NCBI RefSeq assembly: GCF_011492965.1
Contig: NZ_CP045121.1
Span: forward strand, 1,488,001 to 1,552,000
Reading direction: 5' to 3'
DNA: 64,000 nucleotides
DNA from: Rubrobacter marinus
GTDB taxonomy: Bacteria; Actinomycetota; Rubrobacteria; Rubrobacterales; Rubrobacteraceae
The notes under the pieces were generated by a model. That model saw only the letters and a list, made by a program, of their open reading frames with translations, was not told where the DNA came from and did not search any database. Below, piece by piece: positions 9,319-18,238 of this stretch (the stretch's first letter is position 1; the number at the start of each line of letters is the position of its first letter). The translations under genes and the position numbers were made by a program.

Positions 9319-10755
9319 GTGCCGCGGCGTACCCGGCGCCGTGAGGGAGGTGCCCGAGCAGGAGCTCCGGGGAGCCCGTCGTCGCGGGACGGGCTGGAGA
9401 CCCGCGTACGCCAGAAGGAGGCCGTCGCCTCTTTGGGCATCTTCGCCCTCTCGGGGCCGGAGCTACAGGTTCTTCTGGACGAGGCCTGCGCGCTCGTGGC
9501 GAGGACCCTCTCGGTGGAGTACGCCAAGGTCCTCGAGCTCCTCCCCGACGGCGAGCGCCTGCTACTCCGCTCCGGCGTAGGCTGGATGGACGGGTACGTG
9601 GGGAGAGCTACGGTCGGGACCAACCTCGAGTCGCAGGCCGGCTACACCCTCATCTCGGAGGGGCCGGTCGTGGTCGAGAACCTGCGGGAGGAGGTACGGT
9701 TCAAGGGCGCGCCTCTCCTGCACGACCATCGGGTGACGAGCGGCGTTACCGTAGCCATCCTCCTCGAGGACAGGCACTTCGGCGTGCTCAGCGCCCACAC
9801 TAGCCGCAAACGCGCGTTCGCCGATCACGAGATCTTGTTCCTCCAGGACGTCGCGGACGTCCTCGGCGCCGCCATAGAGCGCAAGCTCGGGGAAGACGAT
9901 TCTCGAAAGAAGGTTACCGAGCAATCGGAGAGGGCCGAGGCCGCCGAGCGCCGCTTCGAGTTTCTGGCCGGGGCGAACGCGCTGCTCTCGGCCTCCTCGC
10001 ACCTCGACTACGCGGCGGTGCTCGACACCACGGCACGCCTGGCGGTGCCCGCCGTCGCCGACTGGTGCTTCGTAGACGTGCTGGAGTCGGGCGGACGGAT
10101 CCACAGGGCCGTGGTGGGGACCTCGGGCTCCGGGGACGCGAAGCTCGCCGAGGGGCTGCGCCAGAAGTACCCGCTCGACCCCAACCTGCCGCACGGCACG
10201 CCGAGGGTGCTGAGGACCGGAAGATCGGAGCTCCTCCCGGAGATAGACGATCCGGTCTTGAGGTCCATCGCCCGCGACGCCGAGCACCTCGGGGTCCTCC
10301 GCCGCCTGAAGCCCCGCTCCTACATGTGCGTGCCGCTCCGGGGGCGCCGGAGGCCGACCGGGGCCATAGGGTTCGTCTCGGCCGAGAGCGACAGGAGGTA
10401 CGGCCCCGACGACCTGGCGCTCGCCGAAGGGCTCGCCCACTGTGCGGGCCTCGCCATCGACCACGCCCTCAATCGCGTCCCGGAGGAGGAGATGGCCCGC
10501 GAGATCCTGCGCCTCTCCGGCCGGGGTCGCACCGTCGTCGCCCCGAGCGCTGACGCTCCGGAGCTTACCCGCCGCCAGCTCGAAGTGCTGAACCTCATGG
10601 CCGAGGGCATGCCCGCCAGGGAGATCAGCCGCAAGCTCCACCTCTCCGAGGCCACGGTCAGAAACCACGTCCGCTCCGTCAAGCAGGCCCTCGGGGCCCG
10701 CTCGCAGCTCGAAGCCCTCGCCCAGGCCCGCAAGCTGGGCGTCCTCCCCCGCTAG
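9319..10755 (+). CDS. GAF-GAF-LuxR transcriptional regulator
   Basis: A 478-residue regulator. Residues about 35-195 form a first GAF domain (ALSGPELQVLLDEACALVAR through DHEILFLQDVADVLGAAIER), followed by a short coiled coil (KKVTEQSERAEAAERRFEFL). A second GAF domain spans about 215-385 (LDTTARLAVPAVADWCFVDV to LALAEGLAHCAGLAIDHALN). A LuxR/NarL-type helix-turn-helix closes the protein at about 415-475 (LTRRQLEVLNLMAEGMPARE, then SEATVRNHVRSVKQALGA). The GAF domains would sense a small ligand or redox state, and the HTH binds DNA. There is no receiver or kinase domain. The start GTG 9319 is uncertain because the first 30 residues are Arg-rich. Motifs of the TGACCAAA type lie both before (9138) and just after (10780) the gene, compatible with self-regulation (inference). 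Confidence 0.88.
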   Translation: MPRRTRRREGGARAGAPGSPSSRDGLETRVRQKEAVASLGIFALSGPELQVLLDEACALVARTLSVEYAKVLELLPDGERLLLRSGVGWMDGYVGRATVGTNLESQAGYTLISEGPVVVENLREEVRFKGAPLLHDHRVTSGVTVAILLEDRHFGVLSAHTSRKRAFADHEILFLQDVADVLGAAIERKLGEDDSRKKVTEQSERAEAAERRFEFLAGANALLSASSHLDYAAVLDTTARLAVPAVADWCFVDVLESGGRIHRAVVGTSGSGDAKLAEGLRQKYPLDPNLPHGTPRVLRTGRSELLPEIDDPVLRSIARDAEHLGVLRRLKPRSYMCVPLRGRRRPTGAIGFVSAESDRRYGPDDLALAEGLAHCAGLAIDHALNRVPEEEMAREILRLSGRGRTVVAPSADAPELTRRQLEVLNLMAEGMPAREISRKLHLSEATVRNHVRSVKQALGARSQLEALAQARKLGVLPR

Positions 10756-10779
10756 CGGCTCCCGTCCCCCGGACGACTT

Positions 10780-10796
10780 TGACCAAAAGTCGCTAC
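10780..10796 (+). promoter_or_regulatory. TGACCAAA-type motif 5' of the V-ATPase operon
   Basis: TGACCAAAAGTCGCTAC begins 25 bases after the GAF-LuxR stop and about 280 bases before atpD. It shares the TGACCAAA core with sites at 9138, 29787 (minus), 59857 and 59879 but diverges in its 3' half, so it is the weakest member. The remaining 10797-11073 interval has no gene and no obvious consensus promoter. Confidence 0.3.
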
Positions 10797-11073
10797 GAAC
10801 TTGGCAACAAACGACGATGGCGCTCGAACCCTCGCGTTTTACATTGTGCCCATCGACGCGGTAGCCGAGTTTTGGGGACAGTTATGAGAGGGGAGGCCCG
10901 ATTGCAAGCGACGACATTGTCGCCGCACCCCGACGGTAGCGGACCGTACGCGAGGCGGTCGACGGGAGAGCGGGGTACCGTGCCCCGAAACCAGCCGTCC
11001 GCAGCCGACGGGCCACGCACGCACGGGCTCCCCCAACCTCCGGCGGCTACCGCGCCCCCTTCCGAGCTCGACG

Positions 11074-11712
11074 TTGCGACGGGTTAGCGCGACCCGCAGC
11101 GAGCTCCTGGGGAGGCGGGCGAGGATCTCGCTCGCCGAGACCGGGCGCGACCTCCTGAAGGAGAAGCGGACCGCCCTTATGAGGGAGTTCGACCGCTTGA
11201 GCCGGTCGGCGCTCGCCGCAATGCGGGACCTGGAGGACCGGGCGGGCGAGGCGCGAGCCTCCCTTGGCGAGGCGGTCGCGCTCGACGGCCCCGAGGCCGT
11301 CGGGTCGGCCGCGCTCGCCGCGTCCGGGGACGTCGGCGTGGAGCTCGAGACGAAGAGCGTCGCCGGCGTGCCCATCGTCGAGCTGGACCACGAGCCCGTC
11401 AGAAGGGCGCGCGACGCGCGCGGCTACAGCCTCTCGGCGACCACGCCGCGCGTCGACCGGGCGGCCGAGGACTTCGAGGCGGTCCTCGAAGGGCTCCTGG
11501 ACGTGGTCGCCGTCGAGATCTCCCTGAGGCGGCTGGCCGAGGAGATCTCGCAGACTACCCGCCGGGTGAACGCCCTGGAGAACGTCGTCGTCCCCGGGCT
11601 CGAGGAGGAGCGCGACTACATCGCGATGGTGCTGGACGAACGGGAGATGGAGAGCCGCGTGCGCTTGATGCGGGCGAAGGGATGCTCGGAAAAGGAAGGG
11701 AAAGAGCATTGA
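11074..11712 (+). CDS. atpD: V/A-type ATPase subunit D
   Basis: A 212-residue homologue of the V-type ATPase central-stalk subunit D, which rotates inside the A3B3 head. Diagnostic segments are ARISLAETGRDLLKEKRTAL at the N-terminal helix and RRVNALENVVVPGLEEERDY plus VLDEREMESRVRLMRAK at the C-terminal helix, the two ends of the long antiparallel coiled coil. It starts at TTG 11074, and the stop overlaps the next gene as TTGA. In most bacterial V-type operons subunit D follows A and B; here it is the first gene and nothing equivalent follows atpB. The odd order is discussed under findings. Confidence 0.93.
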   Translation: MRRVSATRSELLGRRARISLAETGRDLLKEKRTALMREFDRLSRSALAAMRDLEDRAGEARASLGEAVALDGPEAVGSAALAASGDVGVELETKSVAGVPIVELDHEPVRRARDARGYSLSATTPRVDRAAEDFEAVLEGLLDVVAVEISLRRLAEEISQTTRRVNALENVVVPGLEEERDYIAMVLDEREMESRVRLMRAKGCSEKEGKEH

Positions 11713-12089
11713 GAGAGACCGACGGCAGGGCCCTGAACGCGGCATCCTCGAACGGCAAGCCGCCCGGGGAGACGGCGCTCGAGTCCGTCCGCCGGCTCGA
11801 GGAGACGCTCGAAGGCAAGCGGGAGCTGCAGGCGGCGGTCGAGGGGCGACTGAAGGCGGCGCGCGAGGAGGCCGGGCGCATCGTCCGGGAGGCGCGCGAG
11901 GAGGCGCGCCGGACCCTCGAGGAGCGGCGCGGGCAAGCCCTCGCCGCCGCCGACGAGGAGGCCGCCCGCGTCCTCGCCGGGGCCGAGGCCACGGCGGAGG
12001 ACCTGCGTGCCCTGGCCGCGAAGGACCGGCCGGAGGCGGTGCGGGCGGTCGTCGGGCACGTCCTGCCGGCGCGGGGCCGGGGAGGTTAG
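11709..12089 (+). CDS. atpH: V/A-type ATPase peripheral-stalk subunit H (G)
   Basis: A 126-residue, almost entirely coiled-coil protein rich in Glu, Arg and Ala (RRLEETLEGKRELQAAVEGR, then EEAGRIVREAREEARRTLEE), as expected for the H/G peripheral-stalk subunit that pairs with subunit E. There is no catalytic site. TTG 11709 is chosen because it overlaps the atpD stop (TTGA) and is preceded by AAGGAAGGGAAAG. Alternatives such as ATG 11682 would overlap atpD more deeply. Assignment is by position, composition and length, because the family is weakly conserved. Confidence 0.75.
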   Translation: MRETDGRALNAASSNGKPPGETALESVRRLEETLEGKRELQAAVEGRLKAAREEAGRIVREAREEARRTLEERRGQALAAADEEAARVLAGAEATAEDLRALAAKDRPEAVRAVVGHVLPARGRGG

Positions 12090-12093
12090 CGCG

Positions 12094-14088
12094 TTGCTCG
12101 CGAAGATGGCGAAGGTCCGGCTCGTCGGCCCGAGGGGCAGGTTGGATCTGGTGCTGGAGGAGCTGCACAAGCTCGAGCTCGTCCAGCTTGCGGACGTCAA
12201 AGGGGAGCCCTACAGGGTCTCCCCGCTCCCCGAAGACGACCGGAGGCTCGCGCGCGCCAGCGAGGTCAGGTTCCTCGTCGCGGAGCTCGAGGCCCTGCTC
12301 GACCTCCTCGGGCCGGACGCGCACCCGGGGCGGGGCGACCTCGTGCCCGGCGAGGTGGACGTCTCCTACGTCCGCTCGCGCCTTGCGGAGGTGGAGCCCG
12401 CCGTCGAAGGGCTCAGGGGGCGCATCGAGCATCTGGAGGACGAGAAGATCGTGCTTCCGCGCTACCTCGAACCCCTGGAGAACCTGCTCCCGCTCGTGCC
12501 GGAGCTCGCCGACCTCGAGGACCACGAGCTGGACAGGCTCCGGCTCGACACGGTGGCCCTCGTCCTGAACACGACCGATCTGAGCGTCGTCGAGACGCTC
12601 CGGCGGGAGCTCGCCGAGGTCTTGGGCTCCCGCTTCGAGCTGGTCTCCGAGGAGATAGAGGACGGCGCTATCGGCTGCGTGCTCGTCTTCTCCCACGACG
12701 ACACCGCGGCCGTGCACGAGCTGCTCGGCCAGGAGCACGTCCGCCACGCCACGCTCCCCGAGGGGTACGAGAGGCTCTCCCTCAGCGGCACCGTCGCGGC
12801 GATGGAGGGGAGGCTCGAGGAGCTTCCGGCGGAGATCTCCGCCGCGAAGGAGGAGCTCGACGCGCTCCTCCGGCCGCACGAGGAGGAGTGGCGCACCCTG
12901 CTCGCGGGCCTCCGCGCCGAGCTCGAGCAGCTCGAGGCCGCCGATCTACTCGGCGGGACGCGCCGGGCGTTCGTCGCGGCCTTTTGGGTCCCCAAGAGAG
13001 ACCTGCCCCGCCTGCGCGAGGAGCTCAAAGCCCGCGTGGGGGCCGAGGTGGTGGTCGAGGAGATGCCGGTGGACCGCTACGACGGGACGATGCCGGTCCT
13101 CATGAACAACCCCAAGCCGGTCAGGCCCTTCGAGGGGCTGGTCCGGTTCCTGGACCTGCCGCGCCCCGGCACGCTGGACCCGACCGGCCTGATGTCGCTG
13201 TTCCTGCCGATAATCTTCGGCGCGATGGTCGGGGACGTGGTCTACGGCCTCCTCCTGCTCGGGGTGGCGCTGTGGATGAAGCGGCGCTTCACCGGGCCGG
13301 GGATGCTCAAGGACCTCGGTTCGGTGCTGCTCGTCGGGTCGGTGTGGTCGATCATCTTCGGGTTCGTCTTCGGCGAGGCGTTGGGGAACCTGGGGTACGA
13401 CCTGCTCGGCTTCGACTGGGCGCTGTGGTTCTACCGGCCCGACGGGCTCGTGCCGCTCCTGGTCTTCGCGCTCGCCCTGGGGGCGACGCACGTCGTGCTC
13501 GGGCTCCTGCTCGGCATCTGGCAGGGCTGGCGGGAGCGGCACCGCGGCGAGGTCGCGGAGAAGGTCGGCACCCTCATCGCCCTCGCCGGGGTCTTCGGCC
13601 TCGCGGGCCTCGTGGCCGGGATGATGCCGTCGGGGGCCGTAACGCCCGCGGTCGCCGCGGTGGTCGTCGGGCTCGTCCTGATGATGGCCGCGCACGGCGG
13701 AGGGATGGGGCTGCTCATGGGGCCTCTGGAGCTTATCGGGGCGCTGGGGAACGTGCTCTCTTACCTGAGGATCGCGGCCGTCGGGCTCGCGTCCGCGTAC
13801 CTCGCGATCGTCGCCAACGAGTTCGCCGCGGTGGCGCCGCTGTGGATCGGGATCGTGATCGCGGCCTTCTTCCACGCGCTCAACCTCGCGCTCGCGGGCT
13901 TCAGCCCGATGATCCAGGCGATGCGCCTCCACTACGTGGAGTTTTTCGGCAAGTTCTACGAGGGGGGAGGCCGCCCGTTCACGCCCTTCGGCGCCCGGGC
14001 CGCCGGTCCCCCGGCCGAGGCCAGGGATGCCCGGGAGGACGCCGTCGAGGCGGAGCCCCGGGAGGGGAGGGAGGTGGCCCCGATCTAG
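12094..14088 (+). CDS. atpI: V/A-type ATPase membrane subunit I (a subunit)
   Basis: A 664-residue stator subunit. The N-terminal half (about 1-345) is soluble and helical and bridges the peripheral stalks. The C-terminal half carries 7-8 membrane helices starting at TGLMSLFLPIIFGAMVGDVV. The family signature near the end, MRLHYVEFFGKFYEGGGRPF followed by TPF, is intact. The ion half-channel is formed between this domain and the K ring. TTG 12094 is preferred to ATG 12106 because GGGAGG at 12079-12085 is correctly spaced for it. It lies four bases after atpH and is part of the same operon. The extreme C-terminus is a charged tail. Confidence 0.93.
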   Translation: MLAKMAKVRLVGPRGRLDLVLEELHKLELVQLADVKGEPYRVSPLPEDDRRLARASEVRFLVAELEALLDLLGPDAHPGRGDLVPGEVDVSYVRSRLAEVEPAVEGLRGRIEHLEDEKIVLPRYLEPLENLLPLVPELADLEDHELDRLRLDTVALVLNTTDLSVVETLRRELAEVLGSRFELVSEEIEDGAIGCVLVFSHDDTAAVHELLGQEHVRHATLPEGYERLSLSGTVAAMEGRLEELPAEISAAKEELDALLRPHEEEWRTLLAGLRAELEQLEAADLLGGTRRAFVAAFWVPKRDLPRLREELKARVGAEVVVEEMPVDRYDGTMPVLMNNPKPVRPFEGLVRFLDLPRPGTLDPTGLMSLFLPIIFGAMVGDVVYGLLLLGVALWMKRRFTGPGMLKDLGSVLLVGSVWSIIFGFVFGEALGNLGYDLLGFDWALWFYRPDGLVPLLVFALALGATHVVLGLLLGIWQGWRERHRGEVAEKVGTLIALAGVFGLAGLVAGMMPSGAVTPAVAAVVVGLVLMMAAHGGGMGLLMGPLELIGALGNVLSYLRIAAVGLASAYLAIVANEFAAVAPLWIGIVIAAFFHALNLALAGFSPMIQAMRLHYVEFFGKFYEGGGRPFTPFGARAAGPPAEARDAREDAVEAEPREGREVAPI

Positions 14089-14159
14089 GAGTCGCGCGGG
14101 TTAGGGACCACGTTGTTCCGGCGCCACCGGCGCCGGGTCGAGAGGAAGGAGAAGGGCTT

Positions 14160-14378
14160 ATGGAACTGGGGTTGATCGCGATAGGTGCGGGGCTCGCCAT
14201 CGGGCTTGCGGCGCTCGCTTCGGGGCTCGCTCAGAGCCGCATAGGGTCCGCCGCGATGGGCGCCGTGGCCGAGAAGCCGGAGCTCACGGGGCGGGCGATC
14301 CTGCTCATGGCGATCCCCGAGACCCTCGTGGTCCTGGGGTTCGCCGTGGCGGCCATGATCATCCTGCTCCTCGGCTAG
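14160..14378 (+). CDS. atpK: V/A-type ATPase subunit K (c ring proteolipid)
   Basis: A 72-residue two-helix hairpin forming the membrane rotor ring. Helix 1 includes ASGLAQSRIGSAAMGAVAEK and helix 2 LLMAIPETLVVLGFAVAAMI, with the ion-carrying Glu in the PET motif. A Gln in helix 1 aligns with the Gln of Na+-binding c subunits, but the same Gln and PET occur in the H+-driven Thermus enzyme (family knowledge), so the coupling ion cannot be decided. The ATG at 14160 is preceded by GGAAGGAGAAGG, the strongest ribosome-binding site of the operon, which fits the many copies needed per complex. Confidence 0.95.
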   Translation: MELGLIAIGAGLAIGLAALASGLAQSRIGSAAMGAVAEKPELTGRAILLMAIPETLVVLGFAVAAMIILLLG

Positions 14379-14391
14379 GGGGACAACGACG

Positions 14392-14997
14392 TTGAGCCCC
14401 CTGAAAGACCTGCTCGCCGCGATACAGGCCGAGGCGGACGAGGAGCGCGCCCGCGTCGAGGCCGAGAGCCGCACCGAGGCCGAGGCTATCCTGGCTGCGG
14501 CCCGGGAGGAGGCGCAAGCCGTCCGCGACGGCATCTTGCGCTCCGGCGAGCCCGGCATAAGGGCGGAGGCCACGCGCCGCGTCGCCCTGGCGAACCTGGA
14601 GGCTGCGCGCTCCTTACGCCTCGTGCGCGAGGAGTCCTACAAGCTCCTCGTCGCCGGCGCGCGCTCCGAGCTCGCCGCCCTGCGCGAGGACCCCGCCCGC
14701 TACCGCGACGCCATGTTCGCCCTCTTCGGGGAGGGCCTCGCCGCCCTCCCCGACGCCGATACCCTGCGCGTCGACCCGCGGGACGAGGCCCTGGCCGCCA
14801 ACACGGCGGACGGCCTCGCCGTCGAGACCGCGCCCATACCTCTAGGCGGCCTCGTGCTCGAGAGCGACGACGGCAGGACCCTGCGCAACACCTTCGAGGA
14901 CCGCCTGGCCAACGCGGACCCCGACCTGAGGCTCTGGTATGGCCGCCGGCTCGACGCCCTCGCGGCGGGCGTGGAGGCCGCGGGGGTGGCTCGTTGA
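14392..14997 (+). CDS. atpE: V/A-type ATPase subunit E
   Basis: A 201-residue peripheral-stalk subunit. The N-terminal 60 residues are a charged coiled coil (EADEERARVEAESRTEAEAI), followed by a globular domain with LGGLVLESDDGRTLRNTFED, the conserved strand-turn motif of subunit E (GG..l....G.....nT.e.Rl). The TTG start at 14392 is separated from atpK by 13 bases. The stop overlaps atpC as TTGA. It pairs with subunit H to hold the A/B head against rotation. Confidence 0.9.
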   Translation: MSPLKDLLAAIQAEADEERARVEAESRTEAEAILAAAREEAQAVRDGILRSGEPGIRAEATRRVALANLEAARSLRLVREESYKLLVAGARSELAALREDPARYRDAMFALFGEGLAALPDADTLRVDPRDEALAANTADGLAVETAPIPLGGLVLESDDGRTLRNTFEDRLANADPDLRLWYGRRLDALAAGVEAAGVAR

Positions 14998-16113
14998 AGA
15001 TACTCGGCCGTCCCGTCGCGCGCGCCGACTTCGGCTACGGCAACGCCCGCCTCAGGGCGCGCAAGGCCGGCCTCCTCGCGGGCGACGACTACGAGGCGCT
15101 ATTGGACAAGGACGTGGAGGGTGTTTTGGGCTCCCTCTCCTCGACGGCGTACGCGCCCGAGGTGGAGGGGGCCCTCACCCGCTTTCACGGGGCGAGGAGG
15201 CTGCACGAGGCGGTGAAGGGGCACCTCGTGCGCGCTTTAGAGGAGATGCGCTCGTTCTACGCGGGGAGGGCCCGCGAGCTCGTGGACCTCATGCTCTCGC
15301 GCTGGGACCTCTCCAACACCGTCGCGCTGTTGCGCGGGGAGGCGACGGCGCCCCACACCGAGGAGGCGCTCCAGAACGTCGTCCCGATCGGCCCGTTCCC
15401 GGGCGCCTACGCGCGCGAGGTGGCGCGCCAGAACGAGTTCGCCGCGGCGGTCGGGCTCATGGTTCGCTGGAAGCTCCCCGACCCCGAGACCGCCCGCAGC
15501 CTCGACGATGCCTGGCCCGACTACGAGCGAACCGAAGACCTCGCGGGCCTGGAGCACGCCATCGCCGCCGCCTGGGCGCGGCGCACGGCCGACGCCCTGG
15601 AGCGCACGGGCCCGGAAGGCGAGACGTTGATGCGGTCCTTCGCGCGCGAGATCGACGAGCGCAACCTGCTCGCGGCACTCAGGCTGCGCGAGGCGCTCGC
15701 CCGCGGCGAGACGGACGCGTTGCCCGTCCTCTCGGGCCTCGGGCCCTATCTTCCGGGCGGACACATCAAACTCTCCCGCCTGGACGATGCCATCCGGCTC
15801 CCCGACCCCGAAGGGGTGGCGGCCGCGCTCGCCGACGCCGGCGCTCCGGCATGGCGCGCCCCGCTCGAGCGGTGGGGGCGCAGCGCGGACCTCGTGGCGC
15901 TGCAGGGGGAGCTCGAGGCGAGGCGCGTCCGCGACGCGGTCTCCCTCTTCTATAGGGGGATCCCCTCGGGGTGGACATCCCCCTGGCGTACGCCGCCGCC
16001 AAGGAGAACGAGGCGAGGAACCTGCGCCTCATCGCCGAAGGCGCCTCCGGGGGGCTCCCCCCGAGAGGGTGCGCTCGCGCCTGATCCTGCCGGAAGCGGG
16101 GGGCGAAGGGTGA
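14994..16113 (+). CDS. atpC: V/A-type ATPase subunit C, two apparent single-base deletions near the 3' end
   Basis: Subunit C (the d-like socket linking the central stalk to the K ring). Residues 1 to about 320 read cleanly: DFGYGNARLRARKAGLLAGD, SFYAGRARELVDLMLSRWDL and SFAREIDERNLLAALRLREA. At the five-G run 15955-15959 the frame slips. Adding one G restores DPLGVDIPLAYAAAKENEAR and NLRLIAEGASGGLPP. A second slip occurs in the six-C run 16057-16062, after which ERVRSRLILPEAGGEG ends at a TGA at 16111. Uncorrected, the open frame runs on into atpF and looks like a fusion, which is an artefact. The corrected protein of about 373 residues matches family length. Both losses are in homopolymers and are probably sequencing errors. 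Confidence 0.85.
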
Positions 16114-16454
16114 GCCGCCTCATAGTCCTCACCACCCCCGACCTCGCGCCGGGCTACCGGCTCGCCGGGGCGGCGACCGTCGGTGTGGCCTCGCCCCAGG
16201 AGGCGGAGGCCACGCTGCTGGAGCTCGTGGACGGGGAGGGGGGCGTCATCGCCGTCCACGAGGCTTACCACGCGCGCCTGGACCGCGAGCTCCGGCGCCG
16301 CTTCGACGAGACCTTGAGCCCGCTCGTCGTGCCGCTCCCCGAGGGCGAGGCGCACGAGGCCGAGGGCGGGAGACGCGAGAGGCTGTTGAAGATGCTGTGG
16401 CAGGCCGTGGGATACGAGATCACGTTCGACGCCGAGGGAGGAGCCGCACGATGA
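16110..16454 (+). CDS. atpF: V/A-type ATPase subunit F
   Basis: A 114-residue central-stalk subunit starting at GTG 16110, overlapping the corrected atpC stop (GTGA). It shows the compact alpha/beta fold of the family: RLIVLTTPDLAPGYRLAGA, then GVASPQEAEATLLELV and GVIAVHEAYHARL, ending in a basic C-terminal helix. It modulates coupling and ATP hydrolysis in related enzymes. The stop overlaps the atpA ATG as ATGA. Confidence 0.88.
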   Translation: MSRLIVLTTPDLAPGYRLAGAATVGVASPQEAEATLLELVDGEGGVIAVHEAYHARLDRELRRRFDETLSPLVVPLPEGEAHEAEGGRRERLLKMLWQAVGYEITFDAEGGAAR

Positions 16455-18238
16455 CACAGACCGACGTTCGCAGCAGACCCGACCGGGGGGCGCGCATCGA
16501 CGGCGAGATCTGGCGCGTCTCCGGCCCGGTCGTGGTCGCCACGGGCCTCACGGATGCCCGCCTGTACAACGTGGTCTACGTCGGGGAGGCGAGGCTGCCG
16601 GGGGAGGTGATCCGGCTGGACGGCGAGAGGGCCACGATCCAGGTCTACGAGGACACCTCGGGCCTCCGCGTCGGCGAGCCGGTCGAGGACACCGGCGAAG
16701 CCCTCACCGTCGAGCTCGGCCCCGGCCTCCTCGGCGGCATCTTCGACGGCACCCAGCGCCCCCTCCCGACCATCGCCGCGGTCGGGGACGACCCCTACGG
16801 CGCGCCCACCATCGGGCGGGGCCTGCAGGTGCCCTCGCTGGACCGCGAGCGCCGCTGGACGTTCGTCCCCTCGGTCTCCGCGGGCGACAAGGTCGGCCCC
16901 GGCGACGTTTTGGGGATCGTGGCGGAGCCCACGGCGATCTCGCACAAGGTCCTCGTCCCCCACGGCGTCTCGGGCGTCGTCGAGGAGACACGCGAGGGCT
17001 CCTTCACCGTGGAGGAGCCCGTCGCCGTAGTCGGAGGGGAGCCGGTCGCGATGCTCAGGCGCTGGCCGGTGCGCGAGCCGCGCCCGGTGGCCCGGAGGCT
17101 CGACCCGGAGGAGCCCCTCGTGACCGGCCAGCGCATCCTCGACACCCTCTTCCCGGTCGCAAGGGGAGGGACAGCGACGATACCGGGCGGCTTCGGGACC
17201 GGAAAGACCGTGCTGGAGCAGTCGCTCGCCAAGTTCTCCGACGCCGACGTGGTCGTGTACATCGGCTGCGGCGAGCGGGGGAACGAGCTCACCGAGGTCC
17301 TGGAGGAGTTCCCCGAGCTCACCGACCCCAAGACTGGGGCCTCGCTCATGGGCAGAACCGTCCTGATCGCCAACACCTCCAACATGCCCGTCGCCGCCCG
17401 CGAGGCTTCGATCTACACCGGCATCGCCATCGCCGAGTACTTCCGGGACCAGGGGCTCGGCGTAGCCCTCATGGCCGACTCCACGAGCCGCTGGGGCGAG
17501 GCCCTGCGCGAGGTCTCCGGCCGCTTGGAGGAGATGCCCGCCGAAGAAGGGTACCCGGCCTACCTCTCGACCCGCCTCGCCGAGTTCTACGAGCGCGCCG
17601 GCTCCGTGGTCTGCCTCGGCGCCGACGAACGCGAGGGCTCTGTCACCGTCGTGGGAGCCGTCTCCCCGGCGGGCGGGGACTTCTCCGAGCCGATCACGCA
17701 GAACACTCTACGCCTCGCCGGCACGTTCTGGGCCCTGGACACCTCGCTCGCCCGCGCCCGCCACTTCCCGGCCATCGCGTGGGGGACGAGCTACACGCTC
17801 TACGAGCTGGACGGGTGGTTCGATCGGGAGGTCGCGGATGGCTGGTCCGACGGTAGGGCCTGGGCGCTCGACCTCTTGCAGAAGGAGGGGGCGCTCCTGG
17901 ACATCGTGCAGCTTCTCGGGGCGGACGCCCTGGCGCCCGCGCAGCGCGCGATCCTCGCCACGGGGCGTCTGATGCGCGAGGACTTCCTGCAGCAGTCGGC
18001 CTTCGACGAGATCGACGCCTACTGCGCGCTGCCCAAGCAGCGCCACATGCTCCGCGTCGTTCGGGCCGCTCACGAAGCGCTCGTCGCCACCGTTGGGCGC
18101 GGGGCGGCGTCGGAGGCCGGGGCGGCCGTCCCGGCGCTCCGGGAGGTCTCCCGCATGAAGTACTGGCCCGACGAGGAGGCGGAGGGGCGGGCCTCGGATC
18201 TGATCGAGCGCATAAGGAAGGAGATGGAGGAGCTTTGA
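16451..18238 (+). CDS. atpA: V/A-type ATPase catalytic subunit A
   Basis: A 595-residue catalytic subunit. After the N-terminal beta-barrel ([14 protein letters not shown]) comes the non-homologous insertion typical of V-type A subunits (about 115-190), then the Walker A loop GGFGTGKT at about residues 246-253. Further landmarks are [20 protein letters not shown], the Walker B region [19 protein letters not shown], and [17 protein letters not shown]. All catalytic motifs are intact. ATG 16451 overlaps the atpF stop. It hydrolyses or makes ATP at interfaces with subunit B. The insertion distinguishes it clearly from F-type beta. Confidence 0.97.
   Translation: MTQTDVRSRPDRGARIDGEIWRVSGPVVVATGLTDARLYNVVYVGEARLPGEVIRLDGERATIQVYEDTSGLRVGEPVEDTGEALTVELGPGLLGGIFDGTQRPLPTIAAVGDDPYGAPTIGRGLQVPSLDRERRWTFVPSVSAGDKVGPGDVLGIVAEPTAISHKVLVPHGVSGVVEETREGSFTVEEPVAVVGGEPVAMLRRWPVREPRPVARRLDPEEPLVTGQRILDTLFPVARGGTATIPGGFGTGKTVLEQSLAKFSDADVVVYIGCGERGNELTEVLEEFPELTDPKTGASLMGRTVLIANTSNMPVAAREASIYTGIAIAEYFRDQGLGVALMADSTSRWGEALREVSGRLEEMPAEEGYPAYLSTRLAEFYERAGSVVCLGADEREGSVTVVGAVSPAGGDFSEPITQNTLRLAGTFWALDTSLARARHFPAIAWGTSYTLYELDGWFDREVADGWSDGRAWALDLLQKEGALLDIVQLLGADALAPAQRAILATGRLMREDFLQQSAFDEIDAYCALPKQRHMLRVVRAAHEALVATVGRGAASEAGAAVPALREVSRMKYWPDEEAEGRASDLIERIRKEMEEL

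Noticed and set aside
14160-14378. Na+-coupling inferred from the Gln and PET motif in subunit K
   Set aside because: The same residues occur in the proton-driven Thermus enzyme, so the sequence does not decide the ion.
16397-16451. Longer start for atpA within atpF
   Set aside because: ATG 16451 overlaps the atpF stop in the same way as the other gene joints in the operon and gives the normal family N-terminus.
14994-16454. Apparent subunit C-F fusion protein in one open frame of 486 codons
   Set aside because: The join runs through an out-of-frame Arg/Pro-rich stretch. Correcting two homopolymer losses separates atpC and atpF with a normal GTGA overlap.
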